Below, piece by piece: positions 1-7,113 of a stretch of DNA of 29,539 nt. The translations under genes were made by a program, and so were the position numbers. The stretch spans positions 1-29,539 of the forward strand of contig NZ_CP040789.1 in NCBI RefSeq assembly GCF_021922985.1. Reading direction: 5' to 3'. Within the stretch, counting starts at the first letter, position 1, and the number at the start of each line of letters is the position of its first letter. The notes under the pieces were generated by a model. It had not been told where the DNA came from. It was given only the letters and a program-made list of their open reading frames with translations, and ran no database searches. The DNA comes from Clavibacter michiganensis subsp. tessellarius (lineage in GTDB: Bacteria; Actinomycetota; Actinomycetes; Actinomycetales; Microbacteriaceae).

Positions 1-719
1 TGCGGGAAGAGCCGTTCGAGGAGTCGGAAGTTGCCGCGGGTGATGCGTTGGATCGCGGCGATGGCTTGCGCGTCGGTGAAGTCGTCAGGGTTCAGGGTGT
101 GGCCGAGGCGCTTCCAGTGGCGGTCGAGAACGAACAGGAGCTCGTCTTGGCCGAGGGCGCGGTAGCGGTGGGCGAAGCCGAGGCGACTGTAGAGCTGCGG
201 GTAGTGACGGAAGCGCTGGTCGATTCCGGGCATGCCGATGAGGATGATCGCGAGGTGCTCACGGTCGTGCCGATCGCGGAGGAGCTCGAGGGCGGTGGGC
301 GTGAGCCGTTCCGCTTCGTCGATGATCAGCAGCTCGACCCACCGGCGCGCATCGCCGGCGGTGCCGGTGATCTTCCCGATCGTGCGCTGGTGATCCTCGA
401 TCCTGATGCCGAGGTCGACCGTCCAGCGGTCCAGCTCCCGCATGAGGTCCTTCGGCCGGGGCAGGACTTCGGGCGTGTAGAACACCGCCCGGGAGCGGTT
501 CGCGGCCGCATCGAGCTTCGGGTCGTCCGCGCCGCGCCGACCCCACTCCTGGGCGTACGGCTCGAGCGCATCCCAGTGCGCGTACCGGCGGGCGGAGTTG
601 GTCTTCCCGACGCCGGCATCGCCGTGGCAGATCCCGATGGTCTGCTCCTTCCGGACGGCGTTCGCGAACTCGACGAACCGCCGGTGCTCTTTCGTGGTGA
701 TGAACGTGTCGGGCATCAT
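1..719 (-). CDS. TniB-like transposition ATP-binding protein (3' end cut by window edge)
   Basis: AAA+ ATPase partner of the DDE transposase. In Tn552/Tn5053/Mu-type elements this protein binds target DNA and activates the transposase. It starts at an ATG whose first base is 719 and overlaps the transposase stop by four bases (ATGA), so the two are probably translationally coupled. I read 239 residues without a stop before the window edge; the Tn552 partner is about 271 residues, so roughly 30 are missing. Walker A is GDAGVGKT at residues 33-40. Walker B is VELLIIDEAERL near residues 123-134. A conserved segment IILIGMPG follows about 25 residues later, where sensor-type residues sit in this family. 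The family call is firm; the symbol is left blank because element nomenclature varies. Confidence 0.88.
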   Translation of the reverse strand, partial: MMPDTFITTKEHRRFVEFANAVRKEQTIGICHGDAGVGKTNSARRYAHWDALEPYAQEWGRRGADDPKLDAAANRSRAVFYTPEVLPRPKDLMRELDRWTVDLGIRIEDHQRTIGKITGTAGDARRWVELLIIDEAERLTPTALELLRDRHDREHLAIILIGMPGIDQRFRHYPQLYSRLGFAHRYRALGQDELLFVLDRHWKRLGHTLNPDDFTDAQAIAAIQRITRGNFRLLERLFP

Positions 720-2101
720 CCGTCCTCTTCATAGGTGCGCAGGCGCGGCCGCCGAGGCGGCGGCGGTGTCGCGGGGAGCTCGGCACGGCTGGCTGTAGTT
801 GGGATCCGGTCGTTGAGGTCCCGGCGCAGCTGCCGGCGGCGGGCGCGGCGTGCGGTCTCGACGTCGCGGAGGCTCATCCGCAGGTTCGGGTGGGCCTCGT
901 CGACGGCGACGCAGATGAAGGTGTCGTGGTCGTAGACGCGGATCTCGGAGATGTCACGCGGGTCGTACCGGATCGTCACGGTCCGGCCGACGAACGGAGC
1001 AAGGGTCGGGGCGAGGTACCGCTGGCCCTGGAAGTGGATCCCGTCGCGCTGCACGGTGCGGCTCTTCGGCACAGTCAGCAAGAGCCCGTCGAGCTCCACG
1101 AGGCTCTCCGGCATCCGAGGCAGCCAGCCGTCACCGGCCCAGGTTGTTCGCGGTGTGGTCCCGAGCTCCTTGTGCGGGCGGTCGTTGTAGGTGGCGATGA
1201 ACGACCCGACGGCCGTGTCGAGGCCGGCTAGGTCGAGCACCGGGTCCGGGCGTCGGTTCCCGGGGCTGAGGTGTCCGGGAAGGAGCGGGAGCAGTTCGGT
1301 GGTGATGGTGCCGAAGAACCGCTCGATCTTCCCGCGGCCCTGGGGGCGGCCGACAGCGGAGTGGATGATCCGGATCCGCAGCTCCGCGGCCGTGTGCTCG
1401 AGGTGTCGGCTGGTGAAGTCGGTGCCGTGGTCGACGTGGAGGATGTCGGGGATCCCGCACATCGCCCAGCCGGGATCCGGCTTCCTCCAGATCGCTTGCC
1501 GGAGTGCGAGTGCGGTGTTCATCGCCGATGGGGCGCCGGTGAAGACGGTGTATCCGCAGATGGCACGGGAGTAGTCGTCCATGATCACGGTCAGCCAGGG
1601 GCGGTCGGGCTTCCCGCCGGCGCCGACGATGAGGACGTCGAGCTCGGTGTGGTCGGCCTGCCACGTCTGGTTGGGGCGCTCCGCCCGGCGCCGATACACG
1701 AGCTCGTGCCGATCCCGATACGACGCCGGCCCCTCCAGGGCCAGCGTCACCAGCGCGGGGTCGAGCGCCTGCACGATCTCCCGCACCGTGGAGTAGCTCG
1801 GGACCGGGTCCCCGCGCTGCTGCGCGTCCGTGGCGGCGAGGCGGTGCAGGGTCGCGATGCTCGGACGGGGCTTGGTCAGCGCGAGCCGTTCGATGAACGT
1901 GACCGTCGCGGCCGCTGTCCGCCGCCGGCCCGCGTCGATCCGGGACCTGGAGTCGAGGGCAGTGATGCCGCCGGCGCAGTAGAGGTGGTGCCAGCGCTGC
2001 AGGGTCCGCGCGCTGATCCCGGTGGTCCGGGCGAGAGCTGCGAGCGGGATCTGGTCTTCGACATGCAGTCGAAGAACGCGCCACCGCTCGAGCCCGTCCA
2101 C
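716..2101 (-). CDS. DDE transposase, Tn552/TniA (Mu-like rve) family
   Basis: Cut-and-join transposase of about 461 residues, close to the 480 of Tn552 p480. The N-terminus carries a helix-turn-helix (IPLAALARTTGISARTLQRW). The rve catalytic core follows: first Asp in WQADHTELD, second Asp in HVDHGTDF, and Glu in GRGKIERFF exactly 35 residues after the Asp of VDHG, giving DD(35)E. A Mu-type C-terminal beta-barrel (GQRYLAPTLAPFVGRTVTIRYDP) and a basic tail complete it. The open frame runs back to 2899, but that extension is only the shadow of the resolvase gene. I chose the GTG at 2101, just after the resolvase stop and directly before the first family-like residues (DGLERWRVL). The ATPase gene follows with a 4-base overlap. 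The start is uncertain by a few codons. Confidence 0.87.
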   Translation of the reverse strand: MDGLERWRVLRLHVEDQIPLAALARTTGISARTLQRWHHLYCAGGITALDSRSRIDAGRRRTAAATVTFIERLALTKPRPSIATLHRLAATDAQQRGDPVPSYSTVREIVQALDPALVTLALEGPASYRDRHELVYRRRAERPNQTWQADHTELDVLIVGAGGKPDRPWLTVIMDDYSRAICGYTVFTGAPSAMNTALALRQAIWRKPDPGWAMCGIPDILHVDHGTDFTSRHLEHTAAELRIRIIHSAVGRPQGRGKIERFFGTITTELLPLLPGHLSPGNRRPDPVLDLAGLDTAVGSFIATYNDRPHKELGTTPRTTWAGDGWLPRMPESLVELDGLLLTVPKSRTVQRDGIHFQGQRYLAPTLAPFVGRTVTIRYDPRDISEIRVYDHDTFICVAVDEAHPNLRMSLRDVETARRARRRQLRRDLNDRIPTTASRAELPATPPPPRRPRLRTYEEDG

Positions 2102-2109
2102 CCCGGCAC

Positions 2110-2703
2110 CTACATCGCGGCGCTCTCGCGCGCAGCGTTCGACTGGTGCCGGTACAACGTCGCGCGGCTCCACCCGACGAGACGGGCCGCGTCCTCCGCG
2201 GTCCGGCCACGGGCTCGCGCATCGGTCGCGATCTGGAGCTTGTCGGCGATGACGGCCGGATCCGACAAGGGGCGGCCGAAGCGGGTCCCGTTGTCGCGCG
2301 CGACGGCGATGCCGGCGTTGACGCGCTCGACGATGAGCTCGCGCTCGTACTCGGCCAGGCTCGCGAGCATGCCCAGCATCAGCCGGCCCGAGGTCGTCGC
2401 CGGATCGATGCCGTCGGAGATGGAGCGGATCTGCACGCCCCGTTCGCGCAGCATCTTCACGGTGCTGAGGACGTCGAGCATCGAGCGGCCTAGACGGTCG
2501 ATGCGCCAGACGACGATGGTGTCGCCGTCCTCGGCGTACTCGAGCAGCTTCTTCATCCCCGGCCGATCGATCGCGGCCCGGCTGCCGGAGGTGACGTCGG
2601 CGAACACGTCCCGCTTCTGCACGCCGTCCTTCACCAGCGCGTCGAGCTGGAGCTGCGCATCCTGACTCGTCGTGCTCACCCGCGTGTATCCCAGAAGCCT
2701 CAC
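2110..2703 (-). CDS. Serine resolvase/invertase of the transposon
   Basis: Site-specific serine recombinase, 197 residues, normal for the Tn3/gamma-delta resolvase group. The GTG start at 2703 puts the catalytic serine of YTRVSTTSQD at position 10, the canonical place; an upstream GTG at 2751 would add 16 residues with no family match. The core includes the active-site arginine region WRIDRLGRSM and the E-helix region LMLGMLASLAEYERELI. The C-terminal DNA-binding HTH is RTAEDAARLVGWSRATLYRH. Its role is to resolve transposition cointegrates at a res site, which here probably lies just upstream (2741-2862). It is the first gene of the minus-strand set resolvase-transposase-ATPase. Confidence 0.92.
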   Translation of the reverse strand: MRLLGYTRVSTTSQDAQLQLDALVKDGVQKRDVFADVTSGSRAAIDRPGMKKLLEYAEDGDTIVVWRIDRLGRSMLDVLSTVKMLRERGVQIRSISDGIDPATTSGRLMLGMLASLAEYERELIVERVNAGIAVARDNGTRFGRPLSDPAVIADKLQIATDARARGRTAEDAARLVGWSRATLYRHQSNAARESAAM

Positions 2704-2740
2704 CCGAGCAGTCTGCCTCAGAAATACCCACGGTGGGGCT

Positions 2741-2862
2741 CTTCGAGACACTTTGCGGTGAGACGACTTGACGAGACGTCCGGCCCCCAGTGAACAGGCT
2801 CAGTCGACGCGGCTCGGAGGCGCAGATCATGGTGTCTCGAAAAGCTATTGCTTTTCGAGATG
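2741..2862. promoter_or_regulatory. Candidate res site / transposon end upstream of the resolvase
   Basis: The half-site TGTCTCGAA occurs on the minus strand at 2742-2750, on the plus strand at 2833-2841, and nearly again (TCTCGAAAAG) on the minus strand at 2851-2860. The last two form a perfect 11-bp dyad, 2835-2845 with 2850-2860, around the loop TATT. A roughly 28-bp dyad with TGTC-type outer ends upstream of a resolvase gene is how subsite I of res sites is built. The alternative is that 2750 is the terminal inverted repeat of the transposon. Confidence 0.45.
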
Positions 2863-2886
2863 GATCGTGAAGAGCGCATGCGCAGG

Positions 2887-3008
2887 GTGAGAGGTGCATA
2901 CTTGAGGGGTCTCACGACCCGGCAGAGGGGCTTGCCGGATCCAACTTCGACGCTCGTCGACAACAGTCCCTATCTCAGCTGGTCGCGCTAGGCGCGCCCG
3001 AGATAGGG
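2887..3008 (+). promoter_or_regulatory. Structured 5' leader of the fluoride-resistance operon
   Basis: Three successive stems precede the first gene. Bases 2887-2892 pair with 2910-2915 (GTGAGA/TCTCAC). Bases 2919-2924 pair with 2933-2938 (CCGGCA/TGCCGG). Bases 2968-2976 pair with 3000-3008 (CCCTATCTC/GAGATAGGG). The 3' strand of the last stem overlaps the ribosome-binding sequence AGGGAG (3005-3010) ahead of the ATG at 3015, so its folding should reduce translation of the whole coupled operon. I do not see the conserved bases of the known crcB fluoride riboswitch here. The regulatory role is inferred. Confidence 0.4.
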
Positions 3009-3014
3009 AGAGCG

Positions 3015-3521
3015 ATGTCCGAGCCTGTCGGTACCGGCCCCATCGTGGTCGGTCTGCAACCGGGATACGTATCTGGGGTCGTTGAGGTCGCCGCGTCGTA
3101 CGCCGCACGCCTTGGTTCGTCTCTAGTGTGCGTGAGCGTCGATCCTGCGTTCGTGGATACCGGGACTCGGGACGACGGGTCCGAGATGCTCGAGCCGTTG
3201 GACTCCGACACCGACGACTCCGCCCCGAGGACGCTGTCCGCCTCAGAGGAAGAGGAAGTGCGGGCCGTGGCCGCGCGAGCGGGAGTAACCGTGGAGCTCC
3301 TGGCCGGAGTCGGCGACCCAGCCCGGGCGCTCATCAGGGCTGCGGAGCAGCGGGATGCGTCGATGCTGGTCATCGGTAGCCGAAGTGGAGCGCGTCGCAT
3401 CGCCGAGTTCTTCTCGGGATCCGTCGCCGCGCAGCTGGTGCACCACCAGCACCGTCCGGTGCTCGTGATCCCGACCGACCCGATCGGATTTCACGCGTCA
3501 CCGCCTCAGCAGGATCTCTGA
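3015..3521 (+). CDS. Universal stress protein (UspA family)
   Basis: Single-domain Usp of 168 residues, slightly longer than the usual 140-150. It has the Rossmann-like start GPIVVGLQPG and the late nucleotide-binding loop GSRSGARRIAEFFSGSVA, followed by the usual terminal strand HRPVLVIP. The first half of the binding loop has GxxxG rather than the textbook GxxG, so ATP binding is likely but not certain. A linker of acidic residues (about 50-75) is unusual. A good ribosome-binding site (AGGGAGAG) lies 6-8 bases ahead of the ATG, within a hairpin. The stop codon overlaps the next start (TGATG). First gene of the fluoride cluster; usp genes are recurrent partners there, but the molecular role is unknown. 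Confidence 0.85.
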   Translation: MSEPVGTGPIVVGLQPGYVSGVVEVAASYAARLGSSLVCVSVDPAFVDTGTRDDGSEMLEPLDSDTDDSAPRTLSASEEEEVRAVAARAGVTVELLAGVGDPARALIRAAEQRDASMLVIGSRSGARRIAEFFSGSVAAQLVHHQHRPVLVIPTDPIGFHASPPQQDL

Positions 3522-4261
3522 TGGGCCTGCTGGTGCTTCTGCGCCACGGGGAGAGCACTGCGAACGCGGCCGGGATCTTCACGGGCTTGCAGGACGTCCC
3601 GTTGACGCGGCAAGGCGTGGCGGAAGCGCGCCGCGCCGGATCTGCGATGGCGAGACAGGGGATCCGGCCGGATCTGGTCCTCACCTCCACGCTGCAGCGC
3701 TCGATCCACACGGCGGAGGTCGTGACGGATGTGCTGGGCCTGGACGTGCGGACCGAGCAGCGGTGGGAGCTGAATGAGCGCAACTACGGTGCGCTGACCG
3801 GGATGACCAAAGCGCATGCGCGGACGGTCCTGGGCGAGGAGCGGTTCTTCGCGGTGCGTCGGACCCGCACCGGCCGACCCCCGCGGATGTCGGTGACAGC
3901 CTGGATGCGTCTTCGGCGTACGCCGGCTCTGCGGAATCTGCCGTGGGCAGCGGTGCGGCGGACCGAGGCGCTGGCGGACGTCATCTTGCGCGTGCAGCCT
4001 TTCCTCGTCGCGCAGGTCTTGCCCGAACTGCGCCTGGGTCGGACAGTGGTGCTGATCGCACATGGGAACTCCCTTCGCGCGGTCTGCGCCTGCGTCGACG
4101 AGCTGACCGATGGTGAGCTCGCCCAGTTGAATCTCCCCACCGCGCAGCCCCTCATGTACCGCTTCGATGCGGCGACGGGTTTCGGTCCACGGGGTGGCGA
4201 GTACATCGATCCGGACGCACAGGAAGCAGCAGCGGCCGTCGCTGCCGAGGGGGGAACATGA
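3521..4261 (+). CDS. gpmA: 2,3-bisphosphoglycerate-dependent phosphoglycerate mutase-like protein
   Basis: Histidine phosphatase superfamily, 246 residues as in dPGM. The phospho-acceptor motif LLRHGESTAN puts the catalytic histidine at residue 9. TSTLQRSIHTAE supplies the conserved Arg, ELNERNYGALTG the acid/base Glu, and LIAHGNSLRAV (near residue 185) the second active-site histidine. It interconverts 3- and 2-phosphoglycerate, the step directly before enolase. The central cap differs from housekeeping GpmA, so this is probably a specialised paralogue. It overlaps the Usp stop by one base and the next start by four (ATGA). With enolase in the same operon it would help keep lower glycolysis flowing when enolase is poisoned by fluoride. 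A different phosphatase activity remains possible. Confidence 0.85.
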   Translation: MGLLVLLRHGESTANAAGIFTGLQDVPLTRQGVAEARRAGSAMARQGIRPDLVLTSTLQRSIHTAEVVTDVLGLDVRTEQRWELNERNYGALTGMTKAHARTVLGEERFFAVRRTRTGRPPRMSVTAWMRLRRTPALRNLPWAAVRRTEALADVILRVQPFLVAQVLPELRLGRTVVLIAHGNSLRAVCACVDELTDGELAQLNLPTAQPLMYRFDAATGFGPRGGEYIDPDAQEAAAAVAAEGGT

Positions 4262-4761
4262 CCACGCGATCGCACGACGCCGCAACGGGTGGGCAGTTGC
4301 CTGATGACCCCGACGTCGACGTCGATGACCCCACGACCTCACCGCAACCGGTGCACCTGCGCTGGCGGTACCTCGGACTCGTCGCGCTCGGCGGCACGGT
4401 CGGCACCGGAGCGCGAGAGACCATCAGCTACGTCTTCCCTGCCGCCGACGGGGTGTCCTGGGCGATCTTCTGGATCAACGTCACCGGTGCGCTCCTACTC
4501 GGGCTGCTGCTGGAGCATCTCGCACATCGAGGCCCTGACGAAGGCCGCCGCCGCACCACCCGGCTGCTCATGGGGACCGGAGCGCTCGGCGGGTTCACGA
4601 CCTACAGCGCCCTCGCGTCCAGCACGGCCGCCCTGATCCTCGACGACCATGCGCTCGTCGGCGCCGGGTATGCGTTGCTCACGGTCGTGACCGGCGCCCT
4701 GGCCACCACCATCGGTCTCGTCACCGCGCGTGCGCTCCGGCCCAGAGGAGCGCACTCATGA
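4258..4761 (+). CDS. crcB: Fluoride channel subunit CrcB/Fluc 1
   Basis: Small membrane protein of the Fluc fluoride-exporter family, 167 residues. A hydrophilic N-terminal tail rich in Asp and Pro (about 38 residues) precedes four membrane segments. Family motifs are present: [10 protein letters not shown] in helix 1, [12 protein letters not shown] with the pore Asn in helix 2, and [12 protein letters not shown] at the helix-3 break that coordinates the central Na+. Fluc channels are antiparallel dimers. Here two non-identical genes lie in tandem, as in many Gram-positive bacteria, suggesting a heterodimer with the next gene. The start overlaps the mutase stop (ATGA) and the stop overlaps the next start (ATGA), which should keep subunits balanced. 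Confidence 0.95.
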   Translation: MTTRSHDAATGGQLPDDPDVDVDDPTTSPQPVHLRWRYLGLVALGGTVGTGARETISYVFPAADGVSWAIFWINVTGALLLGLLLEHLAHRGPDEGRRRTTRLLMGTGALGGFTTYSALASSTAALILDDHALVGAGYALLTVVTGALATTIGLVTARALRPRGAHS

Positions 4762-5129
4762 ACGTACTCATCCCGATCGTGGTCGCCGTGGCCGGAGGCG
4801 TCGGCGCCGCCTTGCGGTTCTTCCTCGACGGAGCGATCAACCGAACTCGCCAGTACCGGCTCCCGGTGGGGACACTGACGATCAACATCACCGGCTCATT
4901 GCTACTCGGCCTACTCACCGGCGCAGCGACCCATCTCGGCGCCACAGCCGTCGCGGTCCTCGGCACCGGCCTCATGGGCGGATACACCACCTTCAGCACC
5001 GCCAGCTACGAGACGATCCGCCTCGCCCGCACCGGGCGGGTGCTCACAGCAGCCGGCTACGGCTTCGGAATGCTCATCACCTCCGTCGCCTCCGCGATCG
5101 CCGGCATCGCTCTCGGCACACACCTCTGA
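4758..5129 (+). CDS. crcB: Fluoride channel subunit CrcB/Fluc 2
   Basis: Second Fluc subunit, 123 residues, the normal family size with four membrane helices and no long tail. Motifs are [13 protein letters not shown] in helix 1, [14 protein letters not shown] with the pore Asn in helix 2, and [17 protein letters not shown] with the pore-lining Phe/Ser/Thr track and Na+ site in helix 3. It passively exports fluoride down its gradient across the cytoplasmic membrane. It is coupled to the upstream subunit by an ATGA overlap at 4758-4761. The two subunits differ in sequence and length, fitting an obligate heterodimer; this is inferred from gene arrangement. Confidence 0.96.
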   Translation: MNVLIPIVVAVAGGVGAALRFFLDGAINRTRQYRLPVGTLTINITGSLLLGLLTGAATHLGATAVAVLGTGLMGGYTTFSTASYETIRLARTGRVLTAAGYGFGMLITSVASAIAGIALGTHL

Positions 5130-5155
5130 CTCCCCGACCCGACACAGGAGACGAC

Positions 5156-5641
5156 ATGCACTTCGACATCACCATCGAGATCCCCCGCGGCAGCGGCAAC
5201 AAGTACGAGATCGATCACGCGACCGGGCGGATCCGCCTGGACCGAGCCGTGTTCACCAGCATGGTGTTCCCGCAGGACTACGGCAGCATCGATGACACCC
5301 TCGGCGACGACGGTGATCCTCTGGACGCGCTCGTGCTCCTGCCCCGCCCGACCTTCCCCGGTGTCGTCATCGACGTGCGTCCTGTCGGAATGCTCCGCAT
5401 GGTCGACGAGAACGGCGGCGACGACAAGATCCTCACCGTCCCCTACGGTGACCCCCGCTTCGCGGACATCCACGACATCGCCGACGTCCCGGACACGACC
5501 CTGCAGGAGATCGAGCACTTCTTCTCCCACTACAAGGAGACCGAGCACGGCAAGCACGTGACCACCGCCGGGTGGACCTCTGTCACTGACGCGGAGGCCC
5601 TCATCCGCACAGCCCAGCAGCGCTTTCCCCGCCACCGCTGA
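5156..5641 (+). CDS. ppa: Inorganic pyrophosphatase, family I
   Basis: Soluble family I pyrophosphatase of 161 residues that hydrolyses diphosphate to two phosphates with Mg2+. It has the N-terminal [14 protein letters not shown], the metal-binding signature built from [20 protein letters not shown] (the three signature Asp residues are present), and [12 protein letters not shown]. The C-terminal [15 protein letters not shown] is also typical. I chose the ATG at 5156 because AGGAG lies 7-8 bases upstream and the protein then begins at the family start [12 protein letters not shown]. Family I enzymes are strongly inhibited by fluoride, so a second, inducible copy beside crcB makes sense as target replacement. 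Only 26 bases separate it from crcB2, so it is in the same operon. Confidence 0.95.
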   Translation: MHFDITIEIPRGSGNKYEIDHATGRIRLDRAVFTSMVFPQDYGSIDDTLGDDGDPLDALVLLPRPTFPGVVIDVRPVGMLRMVDENGGDDKILTVPYGDPRFADIHDIADVPDTTLQEIEHFFSHYKETEHGKHVTTAGWTSVTDAEALIRTAQQRFPRHR

Positions 5642-5702
5642 CCCCTCAGCCGGCCGACCGTCGGCTCCCGCGCACGACCTACCCCGAATGAGAAGCGATC
5701 CC

Positions 5703-7037
5703 ATGAACGAGTACATCAGCAACACGCACCACGCATCACGGCACACAGGCGAGTACGTCACCCGCACCCTGCACCCGGTCACCATCACGGACCTCCGCGC
5801 GTCCCGCATCCTCGACTCCCGCGGCTACCCGACGGTCCGCGTGCACCTCACGCTCACCGACGGGACCACCGTCACCGGTGACGCCCCGGCGGGAGCATCG
5901 ACCGGTGCACACGAAGCCGTCGAGCTCCGCGACGGCGGCGACGCCTACGCTGGCCGCGACGTCTCCCAGGCCCTGCTCATGACGGCCGCGGAGGTCGCCC
6001 CGCTGATCACCGGCAGGAGCTGGGTGTCGATCACCGAGCTCGACGCCGCCCTGGCCGCACTCGACGGCACCGCCGGGTACTCGCGGTTGGGAGCGAACAC
6101 CGTGGTCGCGACCTCCATCGCCATGTCGCGCGCGTTCGCCGCCGCCGCTGGACTGCCGCTGTGGCGGTGGATCGCTGACGTCACCGGCAGCACGCCGCGC
6201 CTCCCCGTACCGCACTTCAACGTCCTCAACGGCGGCGCTCACGCTGCGAACGCGCTCGACTTCCAGGAGTTCATGATCGCGCCCGTCTCCGCGACCAGCA
6301 TGGTCGACGCCGTCCGCGTGGGGTCGGACGTCTACCACGCCCTCTCTGGCATCGTGCGGGAACGCTTCGGCGCGGTCGGACTCGGCGACGAGGGCGGTTT
6401 CGCACCGGCGATCACATCCCCGGAGGAGGCCCTGGATCTACTGGTCGACGCCATCCGCATTTCCGGACACGACGCGGGCGTGAACGCGATGGCTATCGCA
6501 CTCGACCCCGCAGCGAACGAGTTCGCGCTCGGCGACGGCACGTACCGGATCGTCGATCAGCACCTGGACCGTGACGGCCTCGTCGCGTACTACGAGCGCC
6601 TCGTCGGCACCTACCCGATCCGCAGCATCGAGGACGGCTTCTCGGAGGACGACCATGCCGGGTGGAAGGCCATGAACACCGCTCTGGGCTCTCGTCTGCA
6701 GATCGTCGGCGACGACCTCTACGTCACAGACCCCCAGCGCATTCGCGACGGGGGCCGGGATGGCCTGTCCAACGCCGCCCTGATCAAGCCCAACCAGATC
6801 GGCACCGTGTCGCAGACCTTGGACGCGATTCGCACGGCCCGCGAGCTGGGTATGCGCAGCATGGTCTCGCACCGCTCCGGAGAGACCACGGACGCGTTCA
6901 TCGCGGACCTCGTCGTCGGAACCGGCACTGGGCAGATCAAGTCCGGAGCCCCCGCACGAGGCGAGCGCGTGGCGAAGTACAACCGGCTCACCGAGATCGA
7001 AGAGACCGCACACGACCTGCCGTACGGGCTGGCATGA
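5703..7037 (+). CDS. eno: Enolase, fluoride-island paralogue
   Basis: Phosphopyruvate hydratase of 444 residues converting 2-phosphoglycerate to phosphoenolpyruvate. All key motifs are visible: GASTGAHEA mobile loop, [17 protein letters not shown] with a catalytic Glu, GDEGGFAP with the proton-relay Glu, metal ligands in [19 protein letters not shown] and VGDDLYVT, catalytic Lys in [16 protein letters not shown], and the Lys of [12 protein letters not shown]. It diverges from housekeeping enolases, for example [10 protein letters not shown] in place of the usual MMNIINGG, and has an N-terminal extension of about 20 residues. I chose the ATG at 5703 because GAGAAG lies 7 bases upstream; an ATG at 5688 has no such site. 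Fluoride with phosphate and Mg2+ traps enolase, so this is likely a target-replacement copy. It follows ppa after 61 bases. Confidence 0.94.
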   Translation: MNEYISNTHHASRHTGEYVTRTLHPVTITDLRASRILDSRGYPTVRVHLTLTDGTTVTGDAPAGASTGAHEAVELRDGGDAYAGRDVSQALLMTAAEVAPLITGRSWVSITELDAALAALDGTAGYSRLGANTVVATSIAMSRAFAAAAGLPLWRWIADVTGSTPRLPVPHFNVLNGGAHAANALDFQEFMIAPVSATSMVDAVRVGSDVYHALSGIVRERFGAVGLGDEGGFAPAITSPEEALDLLVDAIRISGHDAGVNAMAIALDPAANEFALGDGTYRIVDQHLDRDGLVAYYERLVGTYPIRSIEDGFSEDDHAGWKAMNTALGSRLQIVGDDLYVTDPQRIRDGGRDGLSNAALIKPNQIGTVSQTLDAIRTARELGMRSMVSHRSGETTDAFIADLVVGTGTGQIKSGAPARGERVAKYNRLTEIEETAHDLPYGLA

Positions 7038-7113
7038 CCCGTCAGCAAGCACGACGAGCGTCACACGGCACGTGCGTGCACGGCCACGAGAACACGCGAC
7101 GAAAGAGGGTGCG

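Noticed and set aside
48..734. Plus-strand 228-codon frame
   Set aside because: It is antisense to the TniB-like ATPase, which has Walker motifs on the minus strand; the plus-strand protein has no recognisable motif.
716..2899. A 727-codon open frame for the transposase
   Set aside because: Its first ~270 codons are arginine-rich and lie exactly over the resolvase gene in another frame; family resemblance begins only near 2101.
2860..3014. crcB-type fluoride riboswitch
   Set aside because: Expected from context, but I could not find the conserved riboswitch bases; a covariance-model search would decide.
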